Source: Lacihabitans sp. LS3-19
GTDB taxonomy: Bacteria; Bacteroidota; Bacteroidia; Cytophagales; Spirosomataceae
Reading direction: 5' to 3'
Length of the DNA stretch: 64,000 bases
Assembly (NCBI RefSeq): GCF_024343575.1
Contig: NZ_RJUA01000003.1
Coordinates: forward strand, 186,001 to 250,000
Below are positions 18,046 through 26,254 of the stretch, one piece after another (positions within the stretch are counted from its first letter, which is position 1; each line of letters starts with the position of its first letter). Both the position numbers and the translations under genes were made by a program. The notes under the pieces are model-generated. The model was not told the DNA's origin. It saw nothing but the letters and a program-made list of their open reading frames with translations, and did not search any database.

Positions 18046-19101
18046 TTATCTTCCGCCGCTAATCACTGCATAAAATTTAGGAAATATCTGCTTTAAGAGC
18101 ATTCCTACACTTAAGCTCAAGAAAATTGTAAAAACTGGTGCAATAACATATATAAGAAAGGAACTAGTATCTGATTTTCCTAAAAAATAGAAAAGCCCCT
18201 TTTTGAGAATCGTCAACGTAGGCTCATGAAAAGCATATAGAAAGAACGAGAATGAAAAATATTGAGGTAAATCTTCGGCTTTAATATTACTGAAATAGGC
18301 ATCGTATAAGCCCCAAATAGCCAACATTCCGGAAAGGATAAAAAGTCGGTTGACAAGAATTGTAAAATCTGTATTAGCAGAGTTGGTTTGTAATAAATAA
18401 GTGTGAACAAATACTAGAAAAAGCCAAAGAAAAGCCAAAGGCCACGAGTAGGGGAATATTTTAAAATTTCGAAGTTTATCCGTTATTGCCAAGGCTCCCC
18501 CCAATACAAAAAACAAGAGAGAATCCACATTGATTATGCCAAAATAAACATTTAAAAACCAAGGCATTGCCATGAGGATTACACTATAATTTTTTAGTTT
18601 ATTTATAACAAAATATAAAATTGGCGAAATTAAAATTAGCACCATTAAGTCCCTCAAAAACCAAAGTTGATAAGGAAGTGGGTTTATGAAAATAGTATTG
18701 AGAAACTGAGTTAATCCTATGTTTTTTGTGCTGTCATTATTAAAAAAATGATCTAAAAGGGGAATTGACTCTAAGATATAGAAAATCACAAATCCCCAAA
18801 TTGACCAGAAAATATAAGGGATAAAAACAGTTTTAAACCGCTTTTTAAGTTTGTTGGAATATGCTTTAAGCGTACCATCAAAATGCAAAAAGTATAAATA
18901 TCCTGAAATAGAAAAGAAGAATGGAACAGCTATGCGAGATATTCCTTCTGAAAAAAAATCTTGGATAAAAGTATTATAACCTTTGATAATTTCTTCATTT
19001 TCTGGATATAAACTTAGGATGTTTTTTGAATGCAAAAAAACCACCATTATCATCGACAAAATCGATAGCACTTTGAATTTTATACTGAGATATTGATTCA
19101 T
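18046..19101 (-). CDS. Acyltransferase 3 family membrane protein
   Basis: 351 residues with about ten hydrophobic helices. The N-terminal pattern ILSMIMVVFLHSKN carries the conserved His (H24) of the acyltransferase 3 family, followed by AVPFFFSISGYLYFLHF. Family members O-acetylate or acylate surface sugars, for example in exopolysaccharide or peptidoglycan. The acceptor is not predictable here because no glycan-synthesis genes are adjacent. It is the first gene of a two-gene unit with the alpha-CTD-like protein and has a well-formed promoter upstream. Confidence 0.85.
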   Translation of the reverse strand: MNQYLSIKFKVLSILSMIMVVFLHSKNILSLYPENEEIIKGYNTFIQDFFSEGISRIAVPFFFSISGYLYFLHFDGTLKAYSNKLKKRFKTVFIPYIFWSIWGFVIFYILESIPLLDHFFNNDSTKNIGLTQFLNTIFINPLPYQLWFLRDLMVLILISPILYFVINKLKNYSVILMAMPWFLNVYFGIINVDSLLFFVLGGALAITDKLRNFKIFPYSWPLAFLWLFLVFVHTYLLQTNSANTDFTILVNRLFILSGMLAIWGLYDAYFSNIKAEDLPQYFSFSFFLYAFHEPTLTILKKGLFYFLGKSDTSSFLIYVIAPVFTIFLSLSVGMLLKQIFPKFYAVISGGR

Positions 19102-19151
19102 GTATTATTTTGTCTTCTTAAATTCTTCAAATTTCTTTAGAAATTCTACTA

Positions 19152-19180
19152 CAAAATTAATACTACAATTCATGCTACAA
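19152..19180 (-). promoter_or_regulatory. Candidate complete promoter of the acyltransferase gene
   Basis: On the - strand TTG (19180-19178), an 18-base spacer, then TAATTTTG (19159-19152). This fits the Bacteroidota TTG-N(17-23)-TAnnTTTG promoter, with a leader of about 45 bases. Confidence 0.6.
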
Positions 19181-19408
19181 CCTTTTTTGCTTTTTTTTTG
19201 AGTTTTATTGATTGATTTTATTCTTTCCCTTTATTCCAAAAAGGATGTTTATAAATGCTTTAAAATAGAAATAACTATATATGATTATATTTTCATATGA
19301 TTAGAGTCATAGTAAATCAACTTTATTTTAAGAAAACTTTGTATGTAAAAAAAAGACGAATTTATTGTCGTTTGGATTTTTAAAAAGAGTACTTAAATAA
19401 TAAACAAC
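19160..19408. other. Intergenic divergent region before the sulfur operon
   Basis: The 307 bases 19102-19408 separate divergent genes. Apart from the - strand promoter, the sequence is very AT-rich. For the + strand operon only a one-mismatch box (AAACTTTG near 19334-19341) was seen. No gene or hairpin is supported. Confidence 0.45.
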
Positions 19409-20644
19409 ATGAAAAGATTATTGATTTTGGGAGCTGGTACTGGCGGTACAATGATGGCCAACCATCTTCATAAAGAATTGGATAAAAATCTTTGGGAAAT
19501 AGACATAATTGATGAAAGACAAATCCATTATTATCAACCTGGTTATTTGTTTTTGCCATTTGATATTTACGAACCCGAAGATATCATAAAACCCATCAAA
19601 AAATTTATTCCTAACGGTGTTAACCTAATCAACGACAAAATTGAGAAGATTATTCCTGAGGAAAACCTGGTAAAAATGGCCAATGGAGACCAACTTCATT
19701 ACGATTTGCTGATAATAGCGACTGGTAATGATATAGCTCCTGAGGAAGTACCTGGCATGAAAGGCAGTGAATGGCAAAAGTCTGTTTTCGATTTTTACAC
19801 TTTTGATGGAGCCTTAGCTCTTAGAAATAAACTGAGAGAATGGGAGGGCGGAAATTTGGTAGTTCATATCACCGAAATGCCAATCAAATGCCCTGTAGCA
19901 CCTTTAGAATTTACTTTTTTGTCTGACTCGTTTTTTAAAGAAAAAAATATGAGGGACAAAGTCAATATCACTTATGTAACGCCTCTCAGTGGAGCTTTTA
20001 CCAAACCTAAAGCTACCGAAACTTTAGAACACCTTTTGGTAGAAAAAAACATAAAAATAGAGAGTGATTTTGCGATTGAATCTGTGGACAATGAAAACAA
20101 AAAAATCATAGATTATGCAGGCAGGGAGATTCCTTTTGATCTTTTGGTGACTATACCAACCAACAAAGGAAACGAGGTAATGGCTCGCTCAGGCTTGGGA
20201 GATGACTTAAATTATGTTCCTACCCACAAAGCCACGCTGCAATCTAAAAAACACGAGAACATATTTGTGATAGGCGACGCTACAGACGTTCCGGCTTCAA
20301 AAGCAGGTTCGGTTGCACACTTTGAAGCGGAAATTTTAACCGAAAATATACTTAGATATATAGCTGGAGAGCCACTTAAAGAAACGTTTGACGGACATGC
20401 TAACTGTTTCGTAGAGACTGGCGGAGGCAAAGCACTTTTGATTGATTTCAACTACACCCACGAACCTGTAGAAGGTACTTTCCCTTTCCCAGGAATTGGC
20501 CCGCTAAGATTGCTCCAAGAGAGCCGTATGAATCACATGAGCAAGCTGGCCTTTAGATGGATATATTGGAACATGCTACTGAAAGGAACCCACATACCTT
20601 TTATTTCGACTCAAATGCAAGAAGAAGGAAAACATTTTAATTAA
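19409..20644 (+). CDS. sqr: Sulfide:quinone oxidoreductase-like FAD protein
   Basis: 411 residues. An N-terminal FAD-binding Rossmann motif (LLILGAGTGGTMMANHL, glycines 8, 10, 13), then LLIIATGNDIAPEEVPG and a second nucleotide region VFVIGDATDVPASKAGS are typical of the SQR/flavocytochrome c family. There are only two cysteines, C161 (IKCPVAPLEF) and C333 (NCFVETGGG), which correspond by position to the redox pair of SQR. The third Cys of some SQR types is absent. A C-terminal amphipathic segment (LAFRWIYWNMLLKG) suits membrane association. Expected role: oxidation of sulfide to sulfane sulfur with electrons to quinone. It leads an operon with TusE/DsrC- and DsrE-like genes, which supports sulfur rather than NADH chemistry. 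Confidence 0.85.
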   Translation: MKRLLILGAGTGGTMMANHLHKELDKNLWEIDIIDERQIHYYQPGYLFLPFDIYEPEDIIKPIKKFIPNGVNLINDKIEKIIPEENLVKMANGDQLHYDLLIIATGNDIAPEEVPGMKGSEWQKSVFDFYTFDGALALRNKLREWEGGNLVVHITEMPIKCPVAPLEFTFLSDSFFKEKNMRDKVNITYVTPLSGAFTKPKATETLEHLLVEKNIKIESDFAIESVDNENKKIIDYAGREIPFDLLVTIPTNKGNEVMARSGLGDDLNYVPTHKATLQSKKHENIFVIGDATDVPASKAGSVAHFEAEILTENILRYIAGEPLKETFDGHANCFVETGGGKALLIDFNYTHEPVEGTFPFPGIGPLRLLQESRMNHMSKLAFRWIYWNMLLKGTHIPFISTQMQEEGKHFN

Positions 20645-20653
20645 TATAAAATC

Positions 20654-20962
20654 ATGGAAAAAGTAATCGCTGGAAAAACAATAGCTGTCAATGACGAAGG
20701 ATATATGACTGACCTAAGTCAGTGGTCACCTGAGATAGCAAATGAACTGGCCAAAGAAGCCAGTATTGAATTGAGCCCAAGACATTTTGAGGTTTTGGAA
20801 TTTCTTCAAAATCAATACAAAAACGAAGTGCCTTTGACTATTCGTAGAGTAGGGGCAAGTGGTGTAGTAGACATCAAAGAGTTTTATGCTTTGTTTCCGG
20901 CAGGCCCATTGAAAATGTCCTCTAAAATAGCTGGAATACCAAAACCTGCTAGCTGTATTTAA
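20654..20962 (+). CDS. TusE/DsrC-family sulfur-carrier protein
   Basis: 102 residues matching TusE/DsrC: GYMTDLSQWSPEIANELAKE, SPRHFEVLEFLQNQY and a flexible tail AGIPKPASCI with the penultimate Cys101 that carries sulfur. The second Cys of true DsrC, eleven residues earlier, is Ser90, so this is a TusE-type single-Cys carrier and not a partner of dissimilatory sulfite reductase. It lies 9 bases after the SQR-like gene. Likely role: accept sulfane sulfur generated by SQR or DsrE and pass it on; the acceptor is not encoded here. Confidence 0.88.
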   Translation: MEKVIAGKTIAVNDEGYMTDLSQWSPEIANELAKEASIELSPRHFEVLEFLQNQYKNEVPLTIRRVGASGVVDIKEFYALFPAGPLKMSSKIAGIPKPASCI

Positions 20963-20991
20963 TTTTTATTAAACTTTAAAACAACAAGACA

Positions 20992-21474
20992 ATGAGCGAA
21001 TATAATGGTGAAATCAAAAAAATGATGATTATTCTATCTAAAGCTACTTTGGATAGTGTATATGCAGCCTTTGTGCTGGCCAACGGTGCCAGAATGGAAG
21101 GTATAGAATCAGAAATGTTTTTTACGTTTTTTGGTCTAGAAGCACTGCACAAAGAAAAAATGGAAGACCTTCATGTGGCTACCGTTGGAAATCCTGCCAT
21201 GCACATGCCGACTATGTTGGGCGGATTGCCAGGTATGGAAGCACTGGCTACACACATGATGAAAAAAGAAATGGATAAGCTGGATTTGCCTGGTGTTAAG
21301 GAATTTATCGAAATTCTTTCCGCTTCGGGTGTGAAAATTTGGGCTTGTAGATTAGCGATGGATATGTTCCATTACAAAAAAGAAGATTTAGCTGATGAAC
21401 TTGATGGTGTGCTTACTGTCGGAGATTTTTATCAAAGAGCTAAAGGTATAGGAACGCATATGTTGTTTATTTAA
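20992..21474 (+). CDS. DsrE/DsrF-like sulfur-transfer protein
   Basis: 160 residues of the DsrE2-like group: KKMMIILSKATLDSVYAAFVLANGARMEG, the Phe-rich strand MFFTFFGLEAL, and KIWACRLAMDMF with the candidate sulfur-carrying Cys119. The middle insert is rich in Met (MHMPTMLGGLPGMEALATHMMKKEMDKL), as in DsrE2 proteins. It is the third gene of the SQR-TusE-DsrE operon. DsrE-type proteins shuttle persulfide sulfur in the cytoplasm, so it probably passes sulfur to or from the TusE-like protein. A strong terminator follows. Confidence 0.87.
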   Translation: MSEYNGEIKKMMIILSKATLDSVYAAFVLANGARMEGIESEMFFTFFGLEALHKEKMEDLHVATVGNPAMHMPTMLGGLPGMEALATHMMKKEMDKLDLPGVKEFIEILSASGVKIWACRLAMDMFHYKKEDLADELDGVLTVGDFYQRAKGIGTHMLFI

Positions 21475-21494
21475 TAGCTGTTTATTTTTTTGGG

Positions 21495-21532
21495 AAAACG
21501 TCGGTGATTTTTTACCGACGTTTTTTTTATTT
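21495..21532 (+). terminator. Terminator of the sulfur operon
   Basis: An 11-bp stem (AAAACGTCGGT / ACCGACGTTTT) with an 8-base loop, followed by a T run. The A run on the opposite side lets it work for the convergent SGNH gene too. Confidence 0.9.
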
Positions 21533-22339
21533 TAATGTCTTAACCAGCATTTTTGCTATAACCATATTCCCCAAACCCGAAGGATGCAAACCGTCATAAG
21601 TCATGCTGATAGCATCTGGAGGATATGGATATTCGTCAGTATTAGGGTTAAACGGAATATCCACATAGTCTGGATATTTATAGTTTTGATATTCGCCAGT
21701 ATTTGGGTTTTTTAATCTTTTGAAATTCACCATATTTTCAAGATTTATGCCGCTATCATGAAAAAGATCTACAACTTTTAGGTGCTGTTTTTCGCCAATT
21801 TCAAGTACAGCATTCGCGAAATCTTCTAAATTCTGCTCATTTTTAGCTCGATAGGAGCCATAGGCATTGTTGGTGTATTTGTTTACATATACAAAATCCC
21901 CTCTTTGCATCGGACTTATCAAAACTATTTTGGCCTTTGGATTTAAGACTCTTACTTTTTCAATAATCAACCCCATCGACCCAAAATAGCTTATGGGGCC
22001 TTTAGAATAATCATCAATAGTGCCAATAGGTAAGCCTCTCCACCAGTCATTGGTACCTAAAAATATGGTATAAATATCTGCCCGTTCAATATTCAATTTC
22101 TCAATTTGCTCCGCTATCCCTTTGGCTGTCCAACCATTATGGCCTTGGTTGATATATTTTATATGAGGCAATTGCTCACTTACCAAAGTCATATAACCTC
22201 TTGTCAATCTATCACCAGTTTCGCTCTGGTGGTCATTCAGATACGTTATAGAATCGCCAATGGCCACCCAAGTCTTTTCCTTTTTTTTGAATGATAACAA
22301 GCCTAAACCCAGAACCAGAATAATCGCTATTTTTTTCAT
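21527..22339 (-). CDS. Secreted SGNH/GDSL hydrolase
   Basis: 270 residues with a short signal peptide (MKKIAIILVLGLGLLSF). Block I is WVAIGDSIT with the nucleophile Ser; block II Gly lies in NQGHNGWT; block III is FLGTNDWW with Asn; block V is YDGLHPSGLGN with Asp and His. The set is complete, so it should be an active esterase or lipase-like enzyme, probably acting on acetylated glycans or lipids outside the cytoplasm. It lies 11 bases after the DUF1080 gene and is probably co-transcribed with it. Confidence 0.88.
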   Translation of the reverse strand: MKKIAIILVLGLGLLSFKKKEKTWVAIGDSITYLNDHQSETGDRLTRGYMTLVSEQLPHIKYINQGHNGWTAKGIAEQIEKLNIERADIYTIFLGTNDWWRGLPIGTIDDYSKGPISYFGSMGLIIEKVRVLNPKAKIVLISPMQRGDFVYVNKYTNNAYGSYRAKNEQNLEDFANAVLEIGEKQHLKVVDLFHDSGINLENMVNFKRLKNPNTGEYQNYKYPDYVDIPFNPNTDEYPYPPDAISMTYDGLHPSGLGNMVIAKMLVKTLK

Positions 22340-22350
22340 TTTGGCAAATT

Positions 22351-23220
22351 TCAGTATTTACATGATTGATTATCAGGGGCTACATAATAGTCTTTATAGT
22401 TTTTCGCTTTAGGATCCATGCAACCTTTTAAATTTAAAAGCTTAATATTCTTAAAATCAATTGGATGACTTTCTGCTTGTAATGAAATATAGCCTTCTTT
22501 TAAGGCTTCGCCTGTTCTACCCATCCAATATTTTACGTCCTCGTCAGTGAAACCCACACTTTTAAAATCGAAGCTTTTGCCTATTTCTCCAATTTTAGAG
22601 TTTTGGTAACTTAGTACTGTGTCGCCTTCTATAATTTGGTGTACCATGGAGTCTCCATAAACTATCAATCGTGCTTTTATCCATTGGTCTCCATCATACG
22701 TTTTTGAGTCAGAATCTATGCAGTGTTCCATGCGTTGCTTTTCGTTCATAAATACATAAGTGCCTGGTGTGCAAAGATTTGCCGTATGTCTAACGCCATT
22801 GCCAAGTCCTCCGAGAAGTTGCATTTCTAGTGATACCGGGAATCCTTGGTTATAAGATAAACTTTGAGCAGATTGAGAATGGAACATTACGCCGCTATTC
22901 CTCACATTCCACGAGGCACCGCCTGGCGTTTGGTTGCCTGTAAACCTATAATCATAGTCAAGTATAAAATAGGAGTAGGGAGTATGGTAATACAAATGCC
23001 CGTATTTATTGTCAAAAGTTTTGTAGTCATCGTACACTACTCTGATCATTTTGTTTTCGACACGGAAAGTGTTTTTGTAATTATCGTTTACGTCTTGACC
23101 GGCTATTTTAATGTCCCAGCCATCAAGGTTTTTATTGTTAAATAGCTTAATCCAGTCTTTTTTAGGTGCTTGGGAAAAGGCAAAACTGATGCTTAAAAGG
23201 AAGATGCTTAAGGTTTTCAT
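22351..23220 (-). CDS. DUF1080 (3-keto-disaccharide hydrolase-like) secreted protein
   Basis: 289 residues from the ATG at 23220, where a signal peptide begins (MKTLSIFLLSISFAFSQ). An upstream ATG at 23253 adds 11 residues and is less likely. The DUF1080 concanavalin-like fold is seen in WIKLFNNKNLDGWDIKI, FILDYDYRFTG, RNSGVMFHSQ, SLEMQLLGG and GYISLQAESHPIDFKNIKLLNL. A Cys-containing tail follows (CMDPKAKNYKDYY). Family members act on glycosides, including 3-keto sugars, or bind carbohydrate. Pairing with the SGNH hydrolase suggests a small extracellular glycan-processing unit. Confidence 0.87.
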   Translation of the reverse strand: MKTLSIFLLSISFAFSQAPKKDWIKLFNNKNLDGWDIKIAGQDVNDNYKNTFRVENKMIRVVYDDYKTFDNKYGHLYYHTPYSYFILDYDYRFTGNQTPGGASWNVRNSGVMFHSQSAQSLSYNQGFPVSLEMQLLGGLGNGVRHTANLCTPGTYVFMNEKQRMEHCIDSDSKTYDGDQWIKARLIVYGDSMVHQIIEGDTVLSYQNSKIGEIGKSFDFKSVGFTDEDVKYWMGRTGEALKEGYISLQAESHPIDFKNIKLLNLKGCMDPKAKNYKDYYVAPDNQSCKY

Positions 23221-23269
23221 TTTTCTGTATTGGTTGAAAAATGAAATTAGCAATAAATTTCAAATAATC

Positions 23270-24037
23270 TCATTCGTTTTCCCAAACTGGAAGTCTTTTT
23301 TCAAAAAAGGCTTGAATCCCTTCTTTTGCATCTTTTGATTTTTTTAGTTCTTCCAAGGTTTTTAATAGAAAATCTGCTTTGTCATTATCTAATATTTCGG
23401 GTAGTTTTTTTAATGCCTCAAAACCTTTTGAAATAGCCAAAGGAGCATTGTTCAGTATGGTTTTTTTAAGATTTTCTAAATTTTCCGCATCTAAATAATC
23501 AGAAGCAATACCCAGTTCTATCGCTTCTTGTGTGGAAACAGAACGACCTGTTATACATAGATCCATGGCTTTTCTGGAAGGCATAATTTTCAGTAAAGAT
23601 CCCAAAACTTGTAGAGGAAAAATTCCTCTTTTTACTTCAGGGAGTGAAAACTTCACTTCTTTTTTTGCCAAAACATAAGAGCATTCCAAAATAATCAAAA
23701 AGCCTCCAGCAATTACATCGCCTTCGATTACGGCTATTGAAGGTTTATTGAGTTGGCCAATTGCTGAAGCCAATGAAATATTTTCGTTTTTGATCTCAGG
23801 ATTTTGTCGGTCTAAACTAGGGTTTTCGAAAACTTTGAGGTCCATTCCAGCACAAAAAACTGGCCCTTCAGCATTGATAATTATTAGCCATATATTTTTG
23901 TCACTGTTTGCTGCAGCCAAAGCGTGATTAACTTCATTTACCATGGTTGGCGTAAAAGCGTTCCGTTTTTCAGGTCTGGCTAGCGTGAGTGTGAATACTC
24001 GGTCTTCGATATGTGTTTTTATAAACTGATAGGTCAT
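23270..24037 (-). CDS. Enoyl-CoA hydratase/isomerase family protein (methylglutaconyl-CoA hydratase candidate)
   Basis: 255 residues of the crotonase fold. ARPEKRNAFTPTMVNE and FCAGMDLKVF are the standard CoA-binding and oxyanion-hole segments, with VIEGDVIAGGF as the second oxyanion element. The second catalytic Glu is present (E134 in FSLPEVKRGIFP), but the position of the first (Glu144 of rat hydratase) is Leu114. The start overlaps the HMG-CoA-lyase-like gene by 4 bases (ATGA), so it is translationally coupled. By context it would hydrate 3-methylglutaconyl-CoA in leucine breakdown; the missing Glu leaves the exact reaction open, and isomerase or other crotonase chemistry is possible. Confidence 0.82.
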   Translation of the reverse strand: MTYQFIKTHIEDRVFTLTLARPEKRNAFTPTMVNEVNHALAAANSDKNIWLIIINAEGPVFCAGMDLKVFENPSLDRQNPEIKNENISLASAIGQLNKPSIAVIEGDVIAGGFLIILECSYVLAKKEVKFSLPEVKRGIFPLQVLGSLLKIMPSRKAMDLCITGRSVSTQEAIELGIASDYLDAENLENLKKTILNNAPLAISKGFEALKKLPEILDNDKADFLLKTLEELKKSKDAKEGIQAFFEKRLPVWENE

Positions 24038-24879
24038 GATATCAATTTTTGAAATGCAGTTTTTAAATAAGAAATATCAGTTTTATTTTCGAAAAAGTCC
24101 AGTAAATCTTCGGAAGGTATATTGCCCACCATTTCGTCCTCAGCAAACGGACAACCACCAAAACCTAAAATTGCTCCATCGAATTTTCTGCATCCTGCCT
24201 CATAAGCTACCTTGATTTTATTCAAACTTTCTGTTTTTGTTGAATGAAAATGTGCTCCAATTCTAAGTTCTGGGAATTGTTTTATACACTTTTCAAATAG
24301 TGATTTTATATCATCCAAACTAGCCTCAGAGGTGGTATCGGCTAAAGAAAACTCTCTGATGCCTAATTGTTTTATTTTTTCTATCCAATCTAAAACTAAG
24401 TCGTAGTTCCATGTTTCGCCATAAGGATTCCCAAAGGCCATGGAGATATATACGACCATTTCTTTTTGGCTCGCATTGGCTATTTCTGTAATATTTTTTA
24501 ACCTCTCAAAAGATTCCGAAATACCGACATTCGTATTTTTTATCTGAAATATCTCTGAAATAGAAAACGGATATCCTAAATATTTAACAGCTTCATATTC
24601 CGATGCATTTTCAGCACCTTTTTCATTTACTACAATACTCAGAAGTTTGGTTTGGGTATTTTCTAGGTTCAATTTCTTTAGAACTTCCGCTGTATCTGCC
24701 ATCTGAGGTATGGCTTTTGGGGATACAAAACTTCCGAAATCTATCCAATCAAAAAGACCAGAATTTATCAATAAATTAATATACGCTATCTTTTTATCTG
24801 TAGAAATGAAAGCTTTCATGCCCTGAATCGCGTCTCTGGGGCATTCTACCAATATTATTTCGTCATTTTTATAAAACAT
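24034..24879 (-). CDS. Hydroxymethylglutaryl-CoA lyase-like protein
   Basis: 281 residues of the DRE-TIM barrel group. Near the start VECPRDAIQG carries the family Arg-Asp (R15, D16). Later come FSLADTTSEAS, the metal-ligand pair GAHFHSTKTES (H210, H212), and the HMG-CoA lyase signature region GFGGCPFAEDEMVGNIPSEDL with catalytic Cys243. Expected reaction: cleavage of HMG-CoA to acetyl-CoA and acetoacetate, the last step of leucine catabolism. The His-x-His is followed by Ser rather than the usual Asp, a modest divergence. It overlaps both neighbours (11 and 4 bases), so the three genes form a tight operon. Confidence 0.85.
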   Translation of the reverse strand: MFYKNDEIILVECPRDAIQGMKAFISTDKKIAYINLLINSGLFDWIDFGSFVSPKAIPQMADTAEVLKKLNLENTQTKLLSIVVNEKGAENASEYEAVKYLGYPFSISEIFQIKNTNVGISESFERLKNITEIANASQKEMVVYISMAFGNPYGETWNYDLVLDWIEKIKQLGIREFSLADTTSEASLDDIKSLFEKCIKQFPELRIGAHFHSTKTESLNKIKVAYEAGCRKFDGAILGFGGCPFAEDEMVGNIPSEDLLDFFENKTDISYLKTAFQKLIS

Positions 24880-26011
24880 CTTTTCTGATTTCTCGTGATA
24901 TTACCATTTTCTGAATACTCGAGGTGCCTTCGCCAATCGTACAAAGTTTGGCATCTCTGAAAAATTTCTCTGCTGGAAAATCTTTTGTAAATCCATATCC
25001 GCCATGAATCTGGACACTGTCGTTGGATACTTCTACCGCTGTTTCAGAAGCAAAAAGTTTGGCCATGGCACTCATTTTTGTCACTTTTTCGCCTTTGTCT
25101 TTCATTTCTCCAGCTTTTCGGGTTAGGAGTTCAGCGGCTTCTACTTTAGTTGCCATTTCGGCAAGTTTAAATCCAACTGCTTGAAAATCAAATATCTTCT
25201 TATTGAATTGTTCTCTTTCGTTGGCATATTTCAAAGCACATTCATAAGCCCCTCGGGCTATTCCTAACGAAAGTGCAGCTATAGAGATTCTGCCGCCATC
25301 CAATAACTTTAGTGCTTGTACAAACCCTTCACCTTCCTCACCAATTACTTGGTCTTTATGGATTTTACAGTTATCAAAAAACAGGCAAGCCGTTTCTGAT
25401 GCTCTCATTCCCAATTTATTTTCTTTTTTTCCTGACGAAAAACCCTCTGTTTCTTTTTCTATAATAAAAGCTGTCATTCCATGACTATCTCCTTTTTCAC
25501 CAGTTCTAGCTATCACAACAGCAACTGAGGAGCTTATGGCATGTGTTATGAAGTTTTTTGAACCATTGAGTATGTAATAATCCCCTTCTTTAGTGGCTAC
25601 TGTGGCCAAACCACCTGCGTCTGAGCCTGAACCTGTTTCAGTCAATCCCCAAGCTCCTATCCATTCGCCAGTGGCTAATTTTGGGAGATATTTTTCTTTT
25701 TGTTTTTCGTTGGCAAAACTCAGTATGTGGTTGGTGCACAAAGAATTATGAGCTGCCACAGAAAGGCCAATAGAACCACAAACTTTAGATATTTCGTCTA
25801 AAATCGTAATGTAATCTTGATAGCCAAGTCCTGCACCTTGGTATTTTTCTGGAACTATTATACCTAAAAAACCATGTTCGCCTAGTTTTTTGAATAGTTC
25901 TAAAGGGAATATTTGATCTTCGTCCCATGTCATTATATTTGGTCTGATATGCATTTCTGCAAAGTCGCGGGCACTTTGTCTTATTAAGTCTGAGTTGTGG
26001 TTATTTTCCAT
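24869..26011 (-). CDS. Acyl-CoA dehydrogenase
   Basis: 380 residues with the full acyl-CoA dehydrogenase fold: WGLTETGSGSDAGGL and NGSKNFITHA (FAD/substrate loops), REQFNKKIFDFQAVGFKLAEMAT, and QIHGGYGFTKDFPAEKFFRDA. The catalytic Glu is E361 in IGEGTSSIQ, the position used by medium- and short-chain enzymes. The helix where isovaleryl-CoA dehydrogenase has its Glu reads KLLDGGRISIAALSLG, with no Glu there. Context with HMG-CoA lyase and methylcrotonyl-CoA carboxylase argues for a leucine-pathway role, but by catalytic geometry this is a general acyl-CoA dehydrogenase and could act on another branched or short-chain acyl-CoA. First gene of the - strand operon. Confidence 0.9.
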   Translation of the reverse strand: MENNHNSDLIRQSARDFAEMHIRPNIMTWDEDQIFPLELFKKLGEHGFLGIIVPEKYQGAGLGYQDYITILDEISKVCGSIGLSVAAHNSLCTNHILSFANEKQKEKYLPKLATGEWIGAWGLTETGSGSDAGGLATVATKEGDYYILNGSKNFITHAISSSVAVVIARTGEKGDSHGMTAFIIEKETEGFSSGKKENKLGMRASETACLFFDNCKIHKDQVIGEEGEGFVQALKLLDGGRISIAALSLGIARGAYECALKYANEREQFNKKIFDFQAVGFKLAEMATKVEAAELLTRKAGEMKDKGEKVTKMSAMAKLFASETAVEVSNDSVQIHGGYGFTKDFPAEKFFRDAKLCTIGEGTSSIQKMVISREIRKDVL

Positions 26012-26254
26012 TATTTTTATATTTAAAAGGTTGTTTTACTAACTATTATTTAAACAAATATCATAAAAATTTTATATATTATACAATTTTAGTCATATTT
26101 GATTGAATTTAGTATTAAATTCAAAGGAGGTTTTTAATTATTTTCAAAAAAAGAATTTTAATGAAAATCTGAATTAGAATTTTTTTACAAAAAATCAGAG
26201 AATTCCTTTCGTAAATAGATTTAAGAGTTTTACAAATTACAAATATTTCCATAA
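26012..26254. promoter_or_regulatory. Divergent intergenic region of the acyl-CoA cluster
   Basis: 243 very AT-rich bases between the divergent dehydrogenase and carboxyltransferase genes; shared control is plausible. No exact TAnnTTTG box was found, only one-mismatch forms (CATATTTG near 26093-26100 on the + strand). Confidence 0.4.
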
